The notes beneath the pieces are model-generated. The model worked only from the letters and a program-made list of their open reading frames with translations, searched no databases and was not told the origin of the DNA. The translations under genes and the position numbers were made by a program. From Agarivorans gilvus (GTDB lineage: Bacteria; Pseudomonadota; Gammaproteobacteria; Enterobacterales; Celerinatantimonadaceae), in the NCBI RefSeq assembly GCF_001420915.1, contig NZ_CP013021.1:3940501-4004500 (forward strand): DNA of 64,000 nucleotides, written 5' to 3'. Of the stretch, positions 32,369 to 40,521 are shown piece after piece. Numbering within the stretch: the first letter of the stretch is position 1; each line of letters begins with the position of its first letter.

Positions 32369-33283
32369 TCAAGTAAAACTGGCCACGGTTTTATAGTTTT
32401 TCCAGTACAACTCTTCAGCCTGATTCGGTGGCAACATCTTGTTGTGCTGATGTGGCCTGACTTGGCTGAAATACCCTACGATATAATCCGTTATGGCGTG
32501 CTTGGCTTCTAAAAAAGTTCGGTAGCCTAGCTCTGGCATCCATTCTGTCTTCAAACTTCTAAAGAAACGCTCCATCGGCGCATTATCCCAACAATTACCA
32601 CGGCGACTCATGCTCTGTTTGATTTGATATCGCCATAGCAACTGTCGATATTTAACACTCGTATATTGGCTGCCTTGGTCTGAGTGAAACATTAGTCCTT
32701 GAGGCTTACCTCTCAGTTCATAAGCCATCATCAGCGCCTTGCTAATAAGTTTACTGTCAGGGCTCAAAGACATTGCCCAACCAACAGGTTTCCTTGCATA
32801 TAAATCCAGTACAACCGCTAAATAAGCCCAACGATTCCCAGTCCAGACATACGTGATATCACCACACCAAACTTGGTTAGGCGCATCCACCGTAAACTGG
32901 CGAGCAAGAACATTGGGTGCAACAGGATGCTCGTGTGTCGCTCGTTTATAGCGATGCTTTGGTTGTTGGCAGCTAAACAACGCAAGTTCACGCATCAAGT
33001 TGCTAGCGACATAACGGCTTAAGGGTGTACCTGTTTGCGTAACCATTGCTGCAATAGTGCGAGCTCCCGCAGAACCTTCACTCACTTCAAATGCTTCTCG
33101 AACTTTCTCTTTAAGCACAATGCGATTCGGTGTTTCGCCGACCGCTTCATCACGCCAATATTTGTAACTACTTCGATGAACACTGAATAGCTGACATAAA
33201 TGATTAGCGGGAAAGCTCTCTTGAAGCCGATGAATTAACGCAAACCTTTCAGCTCGTCCGACATCAAGAGAGCGGAAGCCTTT
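32369..33283 (-). CDS. IS3-family transposase OrfB (copy 1)
   Basis: DDE integrase-type catalytic protein made by -1 frameshifting from orfA at an A6G slippery run, giving OrfAB. From the slip site the frame reads GFRSLDVG, then HRLQESFPANHLCQLF and an HTH_21 region. The rve core follows, with WCGDITYVWT (first Asp), FHSDQGSQYTS (second Asp) and DNAPMERFFRSLKTE (Glu). All three catalytic acids are present. A shorter internal start (GTG at 33118) is also possible. Intact. Confidence 0.85.
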   Translation of the reverse strand, partial: KGFRSLDVGRAERFALIHRLQESFPANHLCQLFSVHRSSYKYWRDEAVGETPNRIVLKEKVREAFEVSEGSAGARTIAAMVTQTGTPLSRYVASNLMRELALFSCQQPKHRYKRATHEHPVAPNVLARQFTVDAPNQVWCGDITYVWTGNRWAYLAVVLDLYARKPVGWAMSLSPDSKLISKALMMAYELRGKPQGLMFHSDQGSQYTSVKYRQLLWRYQIKQSMSRRGNCWDNAPMERFFRSLKTEWMPELGYRTFLEAKHAITDYIVGYFSQVRPHQHNKMLPPNQAEELYWKNYKTVASFT

Positions 33284-33546
33284 TTTAAAATGTCTTTTTC
33301 CATTTCAAGGCGTTTGACCTGCTTTTCTAGCTCACGAATACGGCGTTGCTCATCCGTCATGGGTGTCGCCTTAGGTGATTCACCACGGCGCTCTGAGCGA
33401 AGTTGTCGCACCCATTTATCCATCGTTGAGTTACCCACGCCCATGGCTTCAGCGGCCTCACGAACGCTGTAATTTTGGTCTACAACAAGCTGGGCAGCTT
33501 CTAGGCGAAATTCGGGGCTAAAGTTAGGTCTTCTTGGTTTTGTCAT
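33235..33546 (-). CDS. IS3-family OrfA (copy 1)
   Basis: 103-residue DNA-binding protein: HTH (FRLEAAQLVVDQNYSVREAAEAMGVGNSTMDKWVRQL) and a leucine-zipper coiled coil (RRIRELEKQVKRLEMEKDILKKA). The slippery A6G lies inside ILKKA. Identical to copy 2. Confidence 0.92.
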   Translation of the reverse strand: MTKPRRPNFSPEFRLEAAQLVVDQNYSVREAAEAMGVGNSTMDKWVRQLRSERRGESPKATPMTDEQRRIRELEKQVKRLEMEKDILKKASALLMSDELKGLR

Positions 33547-33589
33547 TAGTTCACCTGTTTTGTCTCTGAGGTGAGTCTATCACCTCTAA

Positions 33590-34084
33590 TCAGGTGGCCA
33601 AATTCACTATGCCACTACAATCTAAGTAAAAGAAAATATGGGCGGTAATCCCTTTTCCATAGGGCGTTACCCAATCGCCTTGCTCAAAGTCAAAACCCAT
33701 CACCTCTTTTTTCTTAGGAAGTGGCAGCACCAGTTGTTTAGCATACATGGCGGTGGGCTGTTTCTTTTGGCGCAACTCCATGGTGAGGTTTTGGTCGCCG
33801 TAGTTGGTTCTTCTGATGCTCGATGTGTAGTAACCGTCCTTTTCTACTCCTATCATTACACCAAACTGGCTAAATCGTAGTGCGCTGACTTCGCCTTGCT
33901 TATCAGTGAAACCATCGAAATCATTACTGCCTTGGCTTAACATAAAGTTCATTACTACTTTGGCGTTATGCACAGGCTGCCCATCTTGGTCGACCACTTT
34001 CACTTTTACCGTGGTAAAGTTTCCTGCGCATGCGCTGGTGCAGATGATGAGCAAACAGAGCATTAGCCATTTATTAAAAGTCAT
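33590..34084 (-). CDS. lipoprotein with carboxypeptidase-regulatory-like domain, 3' end cut by IS3
   Basis: N-terminal lipoprotein signal (MTFNKWLMLCLLIICTSACAG; lipobox T-S-A-C). Then a small beta-sandwich (VKVVDQDGQPVHNAKVVMNF, FTDKQGEVSALRFSQFGVMIGVEKDGYYTSSIR) of the carboxypeptidase-regulatory/Ig-like type. The native reading reaches HIFFYLD at 33620; the last nine residues (CSGIVNLAT) come from the IS3 end. The original C-terminus is missing on the other side of the IS, so the protein is probably truncated. Function unknown. Confidence 0.6.
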   Translation of the reverse strand: MTFNKWLMLCLLIICTSACAGNFTTVKVKVVDQDGQPVHNAKVVMNFMLSQGSNDFDGFTDKQGEVSALRFSQFGVMIGVEKDGYYTSSIRRTNYGDQNLTMELRQKKQPTAMYAKQLVLPLPKKKEVMGFDFEQGDWVTPYGKGITAHIFFYLDCSGIVNLAT

Positions 34085-34171
34085 TACTTACATCCTTGTA
34101 ATGCAGTGCTTTTGTTTATTATTAACAACGTGCTTATTAGTTGTTTTTATTTGTTTAAAGTCAAGGGATTA

Positions 34172-34515
34172 GCTTGGAAAGTGTAGGGCGGGAGCGGACT
34201 CTTGTTAGAAAAAACAATAAACGCGGCGTGTAGGCTAGGTAAACCGCAAATTTAGCGCGGCACTGCAATAAGCTTAATCTTCAAGCCGCCTTGGTTCTTA
34301 TTAAGTTAAGCGCTGATCGCTTAACTGGGTTTGGCGAGCATTATTCACCTCTAGGCTAAATAAACCTAAACTGCATAATCAACAAAGTGAAACATGGGAA
34401 TAACCCGTTTTATTGCTTGGCTGGCGGGGCTTAATCAATACTCGAATCAAGGCCTTACAACCGCTTAATGTAAGGCCTAAGTGCTTTTAAGCCTTTTCTA
34501 TTACTAAGTTGTGGC
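34172..34515. other. non-coding gap with one hairpin
   Basis: AGGCCTTACA (34450-34459) and TGTAAGGCCT (34469-34478) form a perfect 10-bp stem, read on the minus strand as a likely terminator for the AEC transporter gene. I see nothing else in this stretch. Confidence 0.5.
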
Positions 34516-35463
34516 TTAAATCAGGCCACTGGCTTTTAAGCCGACTAAACCGAAGGTGGTGGTTAAGGCCGAAAAAATGGTGGTAATGGCGATTATATCG
34601 GCGGCTAAATCGGCATCGCCCCTCATTTGCCTCGCCATGACAAAGCTGGCAGTGGCAGAAGGGGTGGCCATCATCAAGTAGAGGATCCCCAAATTTAAGC
34701 CGCGAAAACCTAACAGTGCCCCTATCAGCACCGACAATAAAGGCAAAATAACTAATTTGGCAGCAGAGGCTTGAAAAATCAGGCTACGATTGCCTTTTAA
34801 GCGATCCAAACTTAACGAGCCACCAATACACAGCAGAGCCAGCGGCAGGGTCATATTGGCCAAGTACCGGCCGCTGGTGGTGAGCCATTCAGGCAAACGT
34901 AAGCCGATTAAGGCAAGGCATAAACCAAACACAATGGCCAGAAACAGCGGATTGCTAAACATTGAATAGGCCATGCCTTTAAGTAAGCTTTGCTCGGCTT
35001 TGGGCTGAGCAGCACTTAATACCGCAATCGCTAACACATTGTAGAGGATCACCATGATCGCTAAATATACCCCTGCCGGTGCTAGCGCCTCATGGCCAAA
35101 GGCATTCACGATGGTGGCCAGGCCAATAATGCCCATGTTGCCTCGATAGGCGCCTTGAACAAATACGCCGCGCTGGGGGCCGGCCATATTACGGGCATAA
35201 ATCCACAGCAAACCCACCGACGCTAAGGTAATTAGGCCCGCAGTGGCTAACAGTTTTACTTGAATTAAAGCGGCTACATCGGCGGTGGCAATGTTTAAAA
35301 ATAATAAGCAGGGCAGGGTAACGTTAAATACTAGGCTTGAACCGCTGCGAATAAATTCGGCAGAAATCATATCGCGCCGTTTAAAGATGTAGCCCAATAT
35401 CATCATTAATATGATGGGGGCGGTAACCGAAACAGAGAAGCTAAACGCATGCAACATAGCCAA
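34516..35463 (-). CDS. AEC-family transporter (auxin-efflux-carrier type)
   Basis: 315 residues with about ten membrane helices in two five-helix halves. Family features: IILMMILGYIFKRRDMISAEF in the first helix pair, YRGNMGIIGLA in the middle and a final MMATPSATASFVMARQM with the conserved Asn/Ser-rich break. AEC proteins export or import small carboxylates such as malate (MdcF, MleP). The substrate cannot be told. It lies 44 bases after the TauE gene on the same strand, so the two may be co-transcribed. Confidence 0.82.
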   Translation of the reverse strand: MAMLHAFSFSVSVTAPIILMMILGYIFKRRDMISAEFIRSGSSLVFNVTLPCLLFLNIATADVAALIQVKLLATAGLITLASVGLLWIYARNMAGPQRGVFVQGAYRGNMGIIGLATIVNAFGHEALAPAGVYLAIMVILYNVLAIAVLSAAQPKAEQSLLKGMAYSMFSNPLFLAIVFGLCLALIGLRLPEWLTTSGRYLANMTLPLALLCIGGSLSLDRLKGNRSLIFQASAAKLVILPLLSVLIGALLGFRGLNLGILYLMMATPSATASFVMARQMRGDADLAADIIAITTIFSALTTTFGLVGLKASGLI

Positions 35464-35507
35464 ACCTAGCAGCTTAATAAAATTAAATGTTACCTCAGCT
35501 GTGCGGC

Positions 35508-36281
35508 TTAGGCGATGTGTTTTAGCACTCCCCTTAGCAGCATTTGTAGCGCTAACAAACTAAGTAATAACTTGATTATTATAGAGATAGTAGCGGGATT
35601 AAACCTTAAGCTGATTCTGTTGCCCAGCCAAGAGCCACTGATTGCGCCAAGCAGCATCATCAGTAACAGTGGTAATTGAGACGCCAATTCACTGCTGATG
35701 CTGAAATAAACCGGCAATTTAGCCAGATGGCTAATGCTCATAAATAAGGCACTGGTGGCAATAACTTGCTGAGGGCTTTGTAGTTGCTTGCTTAACAGTG
35801 CTAACGACAGGGGGCCGGTAGCGCCCACAATCAAGCCCAAGCCAGTTTGCATAAAGCCTATTAAATAGTAGCTTTGGTAGTGCTGCATGAACTGGTTGAA
35901 ATGCGGGCTCCATAGACTGAGTAAGATATAACAGCCAATGGCGAAAGGTAGGTTTTCACTGGCTAGGTTAGACAACAGATAGCCAAATACCAAGCAGCCC
36001 AGTAAAGAACCCACTAAAAATTTAGGCAGCAGCGACCACTGCACCTGCGCAATACTAAATAGCATTCTTGAGCTGTTGCTGGCCAGTTGGGTAAGCCCGT
36101 GTAAGGGAATAATTAAACTTGGCGCAACAAACATGGGAAGCAAAGCAATCAGCAGCATTCCGCCACCAAAGCCTATTACTGCAGCAATCGCCGATGTGAC
36201 ACAGGCAAGTAAAGCTAACATCCATTCCGTTGGCAAAGCGTTCCCTCTTGTTGTGTTTGAGTCGCTAGGGTGTAGTTGCAT
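35508..36281 (-). CDS. TauE/SafE-family permease
   Basis: 257 residues with about eight membrane segments. The conserved glycine-rich motifs appear at IAAVIGFGGGMLLIALLP (residues about 34-51) and GLIVGATGPLSLALLSK (about 148-164). TauE/SafE proteins are thought to export sulfonates, sulfite or related organosulfur acids. First gene of a probable pair with the AEC transporter. No sulfur genes adjoin it, so the substrate is open. Confidence 0.82.
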   Translation of the reverse strand: MQLHPSDSNTTRGNALPTEWMLALLACVTSAIAAVIGFGGGMLLIALLPMFVAPSLIIPLHGLTQLASNSSRMLFSIAQVQWSLLPKFLVGSLLGCLVFGYLLSNLASENLPFAIGCYILLSLWSPHFNQFMQHYQSYYLIGFMQTGLGLIVGATGPLSLALLSKQLQSPQQVIATSALFMSISHLAKLPVYFSISSELASQLPLLLMMLLGAISGSWLGNRISLRFNPATISIIIKLLLSLLALQMLLRGVLKHIA

Positions 36282-36565
36282 TAACTAGCAATGGTTTTGC
36301 GGCAGCCATCATTAAGTATTTGCCGAGTCACGGGCACCGTCAAAGGTGAGGTATGGGCGATCAATAGGCACAGGCTACTACAGCCATTTGTTTAAATGCC
36401 ATGAACAATAGTGCCTTAGCGACTAGACTGAAGACGAGAGATTAAGTTGGGTTAGAAGCTAATAATTCACAATAACCCATTGACTTATATTTGATTTTAT
36501 ATTTCTAGCTAGCTTATCTACTAAGGCGTTGGAAATTCATAATAACGATAGTCAAGGAACTGATA

Positions 36566-38740
36566 ATGGACAACGAAAACAATCAAGGCACAGGCCAGTG
36601 TCCGATTATGCATGGCGGAATAACTGGTTCGGCAAATTCTAATGTGGCGTGGTGGCCGAACAATCTCAACCTCGACATTTTGCATCAGCACGACCGCAAA
36701 ACCAATCCGTTAGGAGATGACTTTAACTATCGAGAAGCCTTAAAAAACCTCGATGTCGCCGCCTTGAAGCAAGATTTAAAAGACTTAATGACCGACAGCC
36801 AAGAATGGTGGCCAGCAGACTGGGGCCATTATGGTGGTTTGATGATCCGCATGGCTTGGCACTCTGCAGGCAGTTATCGAATTAGCGATGGTCGAGGAGG
36901 CAGCGCCACCGGTAATCAACGTTTCGCCCCGCTCAATTCATGGCCAGATAATACCAACCTAGATAAAGCCCGTCGTTTGTTATGGCCAATTAAACGTAAA
37001 TACGGTAACAAAATTAGCTGGGCCGATTTGATGATTTTGACCGGTAACATGGCCTATGAATCGATGGGTTTGAAAACCTTTGGTTTTGCTTTTGGCCGAG
37101 AAGATATCTGGCATCCAGAAAAAGACACCTATTGGGGCTCTGAAAAAGAATGGCTGGCTCCAAGTGATGCCAAGAACAGCCGATATTCAGGTGAACGGGA
37201 TCTAGAAAACCCATTAGCGGCGGTAATGATGGGGCTGATTTACGTTAACCCTGAAGGGGTGGATGGCAATCCCGATCCTTTGAAAACCGCTCAAGATATG
37301 CGCGTCACCTTCGAGCGCATGGCCATGAATGACGAAGAAACCGTGGCGCTTACCGCTGGCGGCCATACGGTGGGTAAAACCCATGGTAACGGTGATGCCG
37401 CAGAGCTAGGTCCAGAACCTGAAGCTGCTGAACTGGAAGAGCAAGGTTTGGGCTGGAATAACCATAAATCGCGCGGGATTGGCCGCGATACCGTGACCAG
37501 TGGCATTGAAGGCGCATGGACCACCAACCCTACTCAATGGGACGATGGCTATTTTAATCTACTGTTCAAATATGAATGGGAATTAACTAAAAGCCCTGCC
37601 GGAGCATGGCAATGGCAGCCGGTGGATATTGCCGAAGAAGACATGCCAGTGGATGTGGAAGACCCATCAATCCGCTGTATGCCGATTATGACCGATGCCG
37701 ACATGGCCTTAAAAATGGACCCTGAATACCGCAAAATCTCGGAACGTTTCCATCAAGACCCTGCCTATTTATCGGAAGTGTTTGCGCGTGCTTGGTTTAA
37801 GTTAACCCACCGTGACTTAGGGCCTAAAGCGCGTTATGTGGGCCCCGATGTGCCTAGCGAAGAGTTGATTTGGCAAGACCCTATCCCAGCAGGGCGCAGT
37901 GACTATGATGTCGCCGCAGTGAAGGCAGCAATTGAAGCCACAGAGCTGAGTGTGAGTGAGTTAATCAGTACCGCTTGGGACAGTGCCCGTACCTTCCGTG
38001 GCTCTGATAAACGCGGTGGCGCTAACGGTGCTCGCATACAACTGGCGCCACAAAATGCTTGGCAAGGTAACGAGCCAGAGCGCCTAGCCAAGGTATTAGC
38101 TGAGCTTAAACCGATTGCTCAGCAGTTTAACATTAGCCTTGCCGACGCCATTGTATTAGCTGGTAATGTGGGTCTAGAACGGGCGATTGCCGTTGCTGGA
38201 TTCTCTGTGCCGGTGCCATTCTCGCCGGGACGTGGTGATGCCAGTGAAGCAATGACCGATGTAGAGTCCTTTGCGGTATTAGAGCCCTTGGCTGATGGCT
38301 TCCGTAACTGGCAAAAGGCCAATTATGTAGTGATGCCAGAAGAACTATTGCTAGACCGAGCTCAGTTAATGGGACTCAGCGCGGTAGAAATGACGGTATT
38401 AATTGGTGGCATGCGGGTATTGGGCACCAACTACGATGGCACAGCCCACGGGGTATTCACCGACCGAGTGGGGGTCTTAACCAACGACTTCTTCGTTAAT
38501 CTGACCGACATGAATTACACCTGGGAGCCGAAGGGGCGTAATCTTTACCACATTAATCAGCGCAGTAGCGGTGAAACTAAGTGGACCGCAACCCGGGTGG
38601 ATTTGGTATTTGGTTCTAATTCCATCCTGCGTGCTTACGCCGAAGTGTATGCCCAAGACGATAATCATGAAAAATTTATCAAAGATTTCGTTGCCGCATG
38701 GACCAAGGTAATGAATGCTGACCGGTTCGACCTAGTGTAA
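36566..38740 (+). CDS. katG: bifunctional catalase-peroxidase (HPI)
   Basis: 724 residues, normal length. The N-terminal haem domain has MIRMAWHSAGSYRISDGRGG (distal Arg, Trp and His), YVNPEGVDGNPDP (Tyr of the Met-Tyr-Trp adduct) and the proximal-His segment AGGHTVGKTHG. The C-terminal, catalytically dead repeat is complete (about residues 420-724). It begins MDNENNQGTGQCPIMHGG, the usual cytoplasmic start with no signal peptide. It removes hydrogen peroxide in the cytoplasm. Monocistronic with its own terminator. An OxyR site is expected, but I could not identify one with confidence. Confidence 0.96.
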   Translation: MDNENNQGTGQCPIMHGGITGSANSNVAWWPNNLNLDILHQHDRKTNPLGDDFNYREALKNLDVAALKQDLKDLMTDSQEWWPADWGHYGGLMIRMAWHSAGSYRISDGRGGSATGNQRFAPLNSWPDNTNLDKARRLLWPIKRKYGNKISWADLMILTGNMAYESMGLKTFGFAFGREDIWHPEKDTYWGSEKEWLAPSDAKNSRYSGERDLENPLAAVMMGLIYVNPEGVDGNPDPLKTAQDMRVTFERMAMNDEETVALTAGGHTVGKTHGNGDAAELGPEPEAAELEEQGLGWNNHKSRGIGRDTVTSGIEGAWTTNPTQWDDGYFNLLFKYEWELTKSPAGAWQWQPVDIAEEDMPVDVEDPSIRCMPIMTDADMALKMDPEYRKISERFHQDPAYLSEVFARAWFKLTHRDLGPKARYVGPDVPSEELIWQDPIPAGRSDYDVAAVKAAIEATELSVSELISTAWDSARTFRGSDKRGGANGARIQLAPQNAWQGNEPERLAKVLAELKPIAQQFNISLADAIVLAGNVGLERAIAVAGFSVPVPFSPGRGDASEAMTDVESFAVLEPLADGFRNWQKANYVVMPEELLLDRAQLMGLSAVEMTVLIGGMRVLGTNYDGTAHGVFTDRVGVLTNDFFVNLTDMNYTWEPKGRNLYHINQRSSGETKWTATRVDLVFGSNSILRAYAEVYAQDDNHEKFIKDFVAAWTKVMNADRFDLV

Positions 38741-38809
38741 AAGTTATCGTCTTACTTTTTTGCTGATTTGGTTGTAAGTTATTGTTATATTTGGTTATTT
38801 GTTAATTTT

Positions 38810-38845
38810 AAGCCCAGCTCCTTGTCGCTGGGCTTCTTTGTTTTG
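38810..38845 (+). terminator. terminator of katG
   Basis: AAGCCCAGC (38810-38818) and GCTGGGCTT (38827-38835) with an 8-base loop, then TCTTTGTTTT. Confidence 0.7.
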
Positions 38846-38918
38846 TTGTTCTTGGCTTAAGCCTTCCTCATTTCTGCTATCTGCTGTCACCGCGTTTTAT
38901 TGCCTAACGATGGTCTAG

Positions 38919-38962
38919 TCCATCAAAAGCGAGTTATTCGTAGGTAATTTCTCACCTATTAT
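38919..38962 (+). promoter_or_regulatory. shared promoter motif, copy C (gadB promoter)
   Basis: TCCATCAAAAGCGA (38919-38932), 26 bases to the same reference point, and a -10-like TATTAT (38957-38962) followed by GC. It lies about 110 bases before gadB. Same spacing as copies at 21922 and 32068. Confidence 0.55.
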
Positions 38963-39075
38963 GCGCTCACTTGCTTAAGACCGCCCCACAGCAGGGGCAT
39001 TGGTAGCATTAAGGTAATAATTTTCTCACAACATGATGGTTCGTTTAAGAGTCACTCAACAAACAGGAACACAAT

Positions 39076-40449
39076 ATGTCACACGATAAGCACGCTGATT
39101 TATCTCCTTACGAGCAATTCAATATCGAGATCCCTAAAGATTTCCCTGAAGAAGGCATGGCTGCTCGCGCCGCTGCTGCCCTAGTAAAAAGTGAATGCTG
39201 GACCGACGCTAATCCCATGCTTAATTTGTCATCTTTTGTGACAACTTTTGTTGAGCCAGAAGCGGCTGAAATCTTCAAAGAAGGTTCTTTCCGTAACTTT
39301 GCTGACCCAGATATGTACCCTCACACTAAAGCCACCGAAGAAAAATGTGTACGTTGGTTACATGACTTATGGAATGGCCCTAAAGACGTAGAACCTTATG
39401 GCGCGGCTACCATTGGCTCTTCTGAAGCTTGTATGTTAGCGGGGCTTGCGCACAAGTGGAACTGGCGTCAAGCGCGTGAGAAAGCAGGTAAAGATGCTTC
39501 ACGTCCAAACATGGTAACTGGCGGTAACGTTCAAATTGTATGGAAAAAATTCCTTAAATACTTCGACGTTGAGCCACGCATCGTTCCACTAAAACCTGGT
39601 CAATACTGCCTAACTGCTGAGCAATTAGACGAATACGTTGATGAAAATACTATCTGTGTGGTTGCTATTGCTGGTCAAACCTTCACTGGTGAAGACGATG
39701 ATTTCCAAGGCATTCACGATTGGTTAGACGCTTACGAAGAAAAAACCGGCGTATCTATTCCTATGCACATTGATGCGGCTTCTGGTGGTTTTGTTAACCC
39801 CTTCTTATACCCAGAGTATGAGTGGGACTTCCGCCTACCACGTGTGCAATCAATTAACGCATCTGGCCACAAATTTGGTTTAGTACCTCCTGGTCTAGGT
39901 TGGATTATTTTCCGTGAGCGTGCGGTATTTAATGAAGACTTGGTGTTCTACGTGAACTACCTTGGCGGCGAAGCGGCGACTGCCACGCTTAACTTTAGTA
40001 AGAGTTCGGCAACCGTATTAGCCCAATACTACAACTTCATTCGTTTGGGTAAAGAAGGTTATACCCGCATCATGAAGCAAACTGTAGAAAACGCTGAATT
40101 CTTGCGTGAACGCTTGTTGGCAACGGGTAAGTTCAAAGTGATGAACGAGACTCAGCGCATCCCAGTGGTTGCTCTTACTCTTGATGAGTCGGTAACTAAC
40201 TACAACGAGTTTGATATTTCAAACAAAGTACGCGAGCACGGCTGGATTTTATCGGCTTACTCTATGCCTGCTAACGCTCAAGAAGTGAACAGCTTGCGTA
40301 TTGTGGTTCGTCCTCACTTAAACCGTGATGCCGCTGAAAACTTAGTTCGCGATATCGAAATGGCCTGTGAGTACTTAGAAGAGCATGGCGGTAACGCTAC
40401 TCCACCTAAGTTGCACGACCTTCACAAAGTATCATCTGGGAAGTGTTAA
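39076..40449 (+). CDS. gadB: glutamate decarboxylase
   Basis: 457-residue PLP-dependent group II decarboxylase close in length to E. coli GadA/B. The lysine that binds PLP is in INASGHKFGLVPPGLGW, and the upstream DAASGGF holds the cofactor Asp. YMLNLSSFVTTFVEPE-like segments near the N-terminus match GadB. It converts glutamate to GABA while consuming a cytoplasmic proton, a known acid-resistance route. The gene after it codes an AspT-type antiporter, taking the place usually filled by GadC. A terminator lies between the two genes, so read-through or separate promoters set the ratio. Confidence 0.94.
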   Translation: MSHDKHADLSPYEQFNIEIPKDFPEEGMAARAAAALVKSECWTDANPMLNLSSFVTTFVEPEAAEIFKEGSFRNFADPDMYPHTKATEEKCVRWLHDLWNGPKDVEPYGAATIGSSEACMLAGLAHKWNWRQAREKAGKDASRPNMVTGGNVQIVWKKFLKYFDVEPRIVPLKPGQYCLTAEQLDEYVDENTICVVAIAGQTFTGEDDDFQGIHDWLDAYEEKTGVSIPMHIDAASGGFVNPFLYPEYEWDFRLPRVQSINASGHKFGLVPPGLGWIIFRERAVFNEDLVFYVNYLGGEAATATLNFSKSSATVLAQYYNFIRLGKEGYTRIMKQTVENAEFLRERLLATGKFKVMNETQRIPVVALTLDESVTNYNEFDISNKVREHGWILSAYSMPANAQEVNSLRIVVRPHLNRDAAENLVRDIEMACEYLEEHGGNATPPKLHDLHKVSSGKC

Positions 40450-40467
40450 TCACACAGTCCCGTTTCT

Positions 40468-40500
40468 AAAAAAGAAGCCCAATGTTGCGGCTTCTTTTTT
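40468..40500 (+). terminator. terminator between gadB and the antiporter gene
   Basis: AAAAAAGAAGCC (40468-40479) and GGCTTCTTTTTT (40489-40500) form a 12-bp stem ending in six T. It should attenuate gadB transcripts before the transporter. Confidence 0.8.
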
Positions 40501-40521
40501 CTCAGATAAGCAGACTCTATT

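Larger units (their letters stand above)
32361..33619 (-). mobile_element. IS3-family element, copy 1 (1259 bp)
   Basis: Ends TGTAGTGGTCAAGTAAAACT (at 32361) and, from the other side, TGTAGTGGCATAGTGAATTT (at 33619), sharing TGTAGTGG and TGGCCAC. The same 1259-bp length and identical translated proteins recur in copy 2 at 56380-57638, in opposite orientation. Flanking triplets do not match here (ACC on the left, ATC on the right), so no target duplication is left. This points to a deletion or recombination at this copy. Confidence 0.9.
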
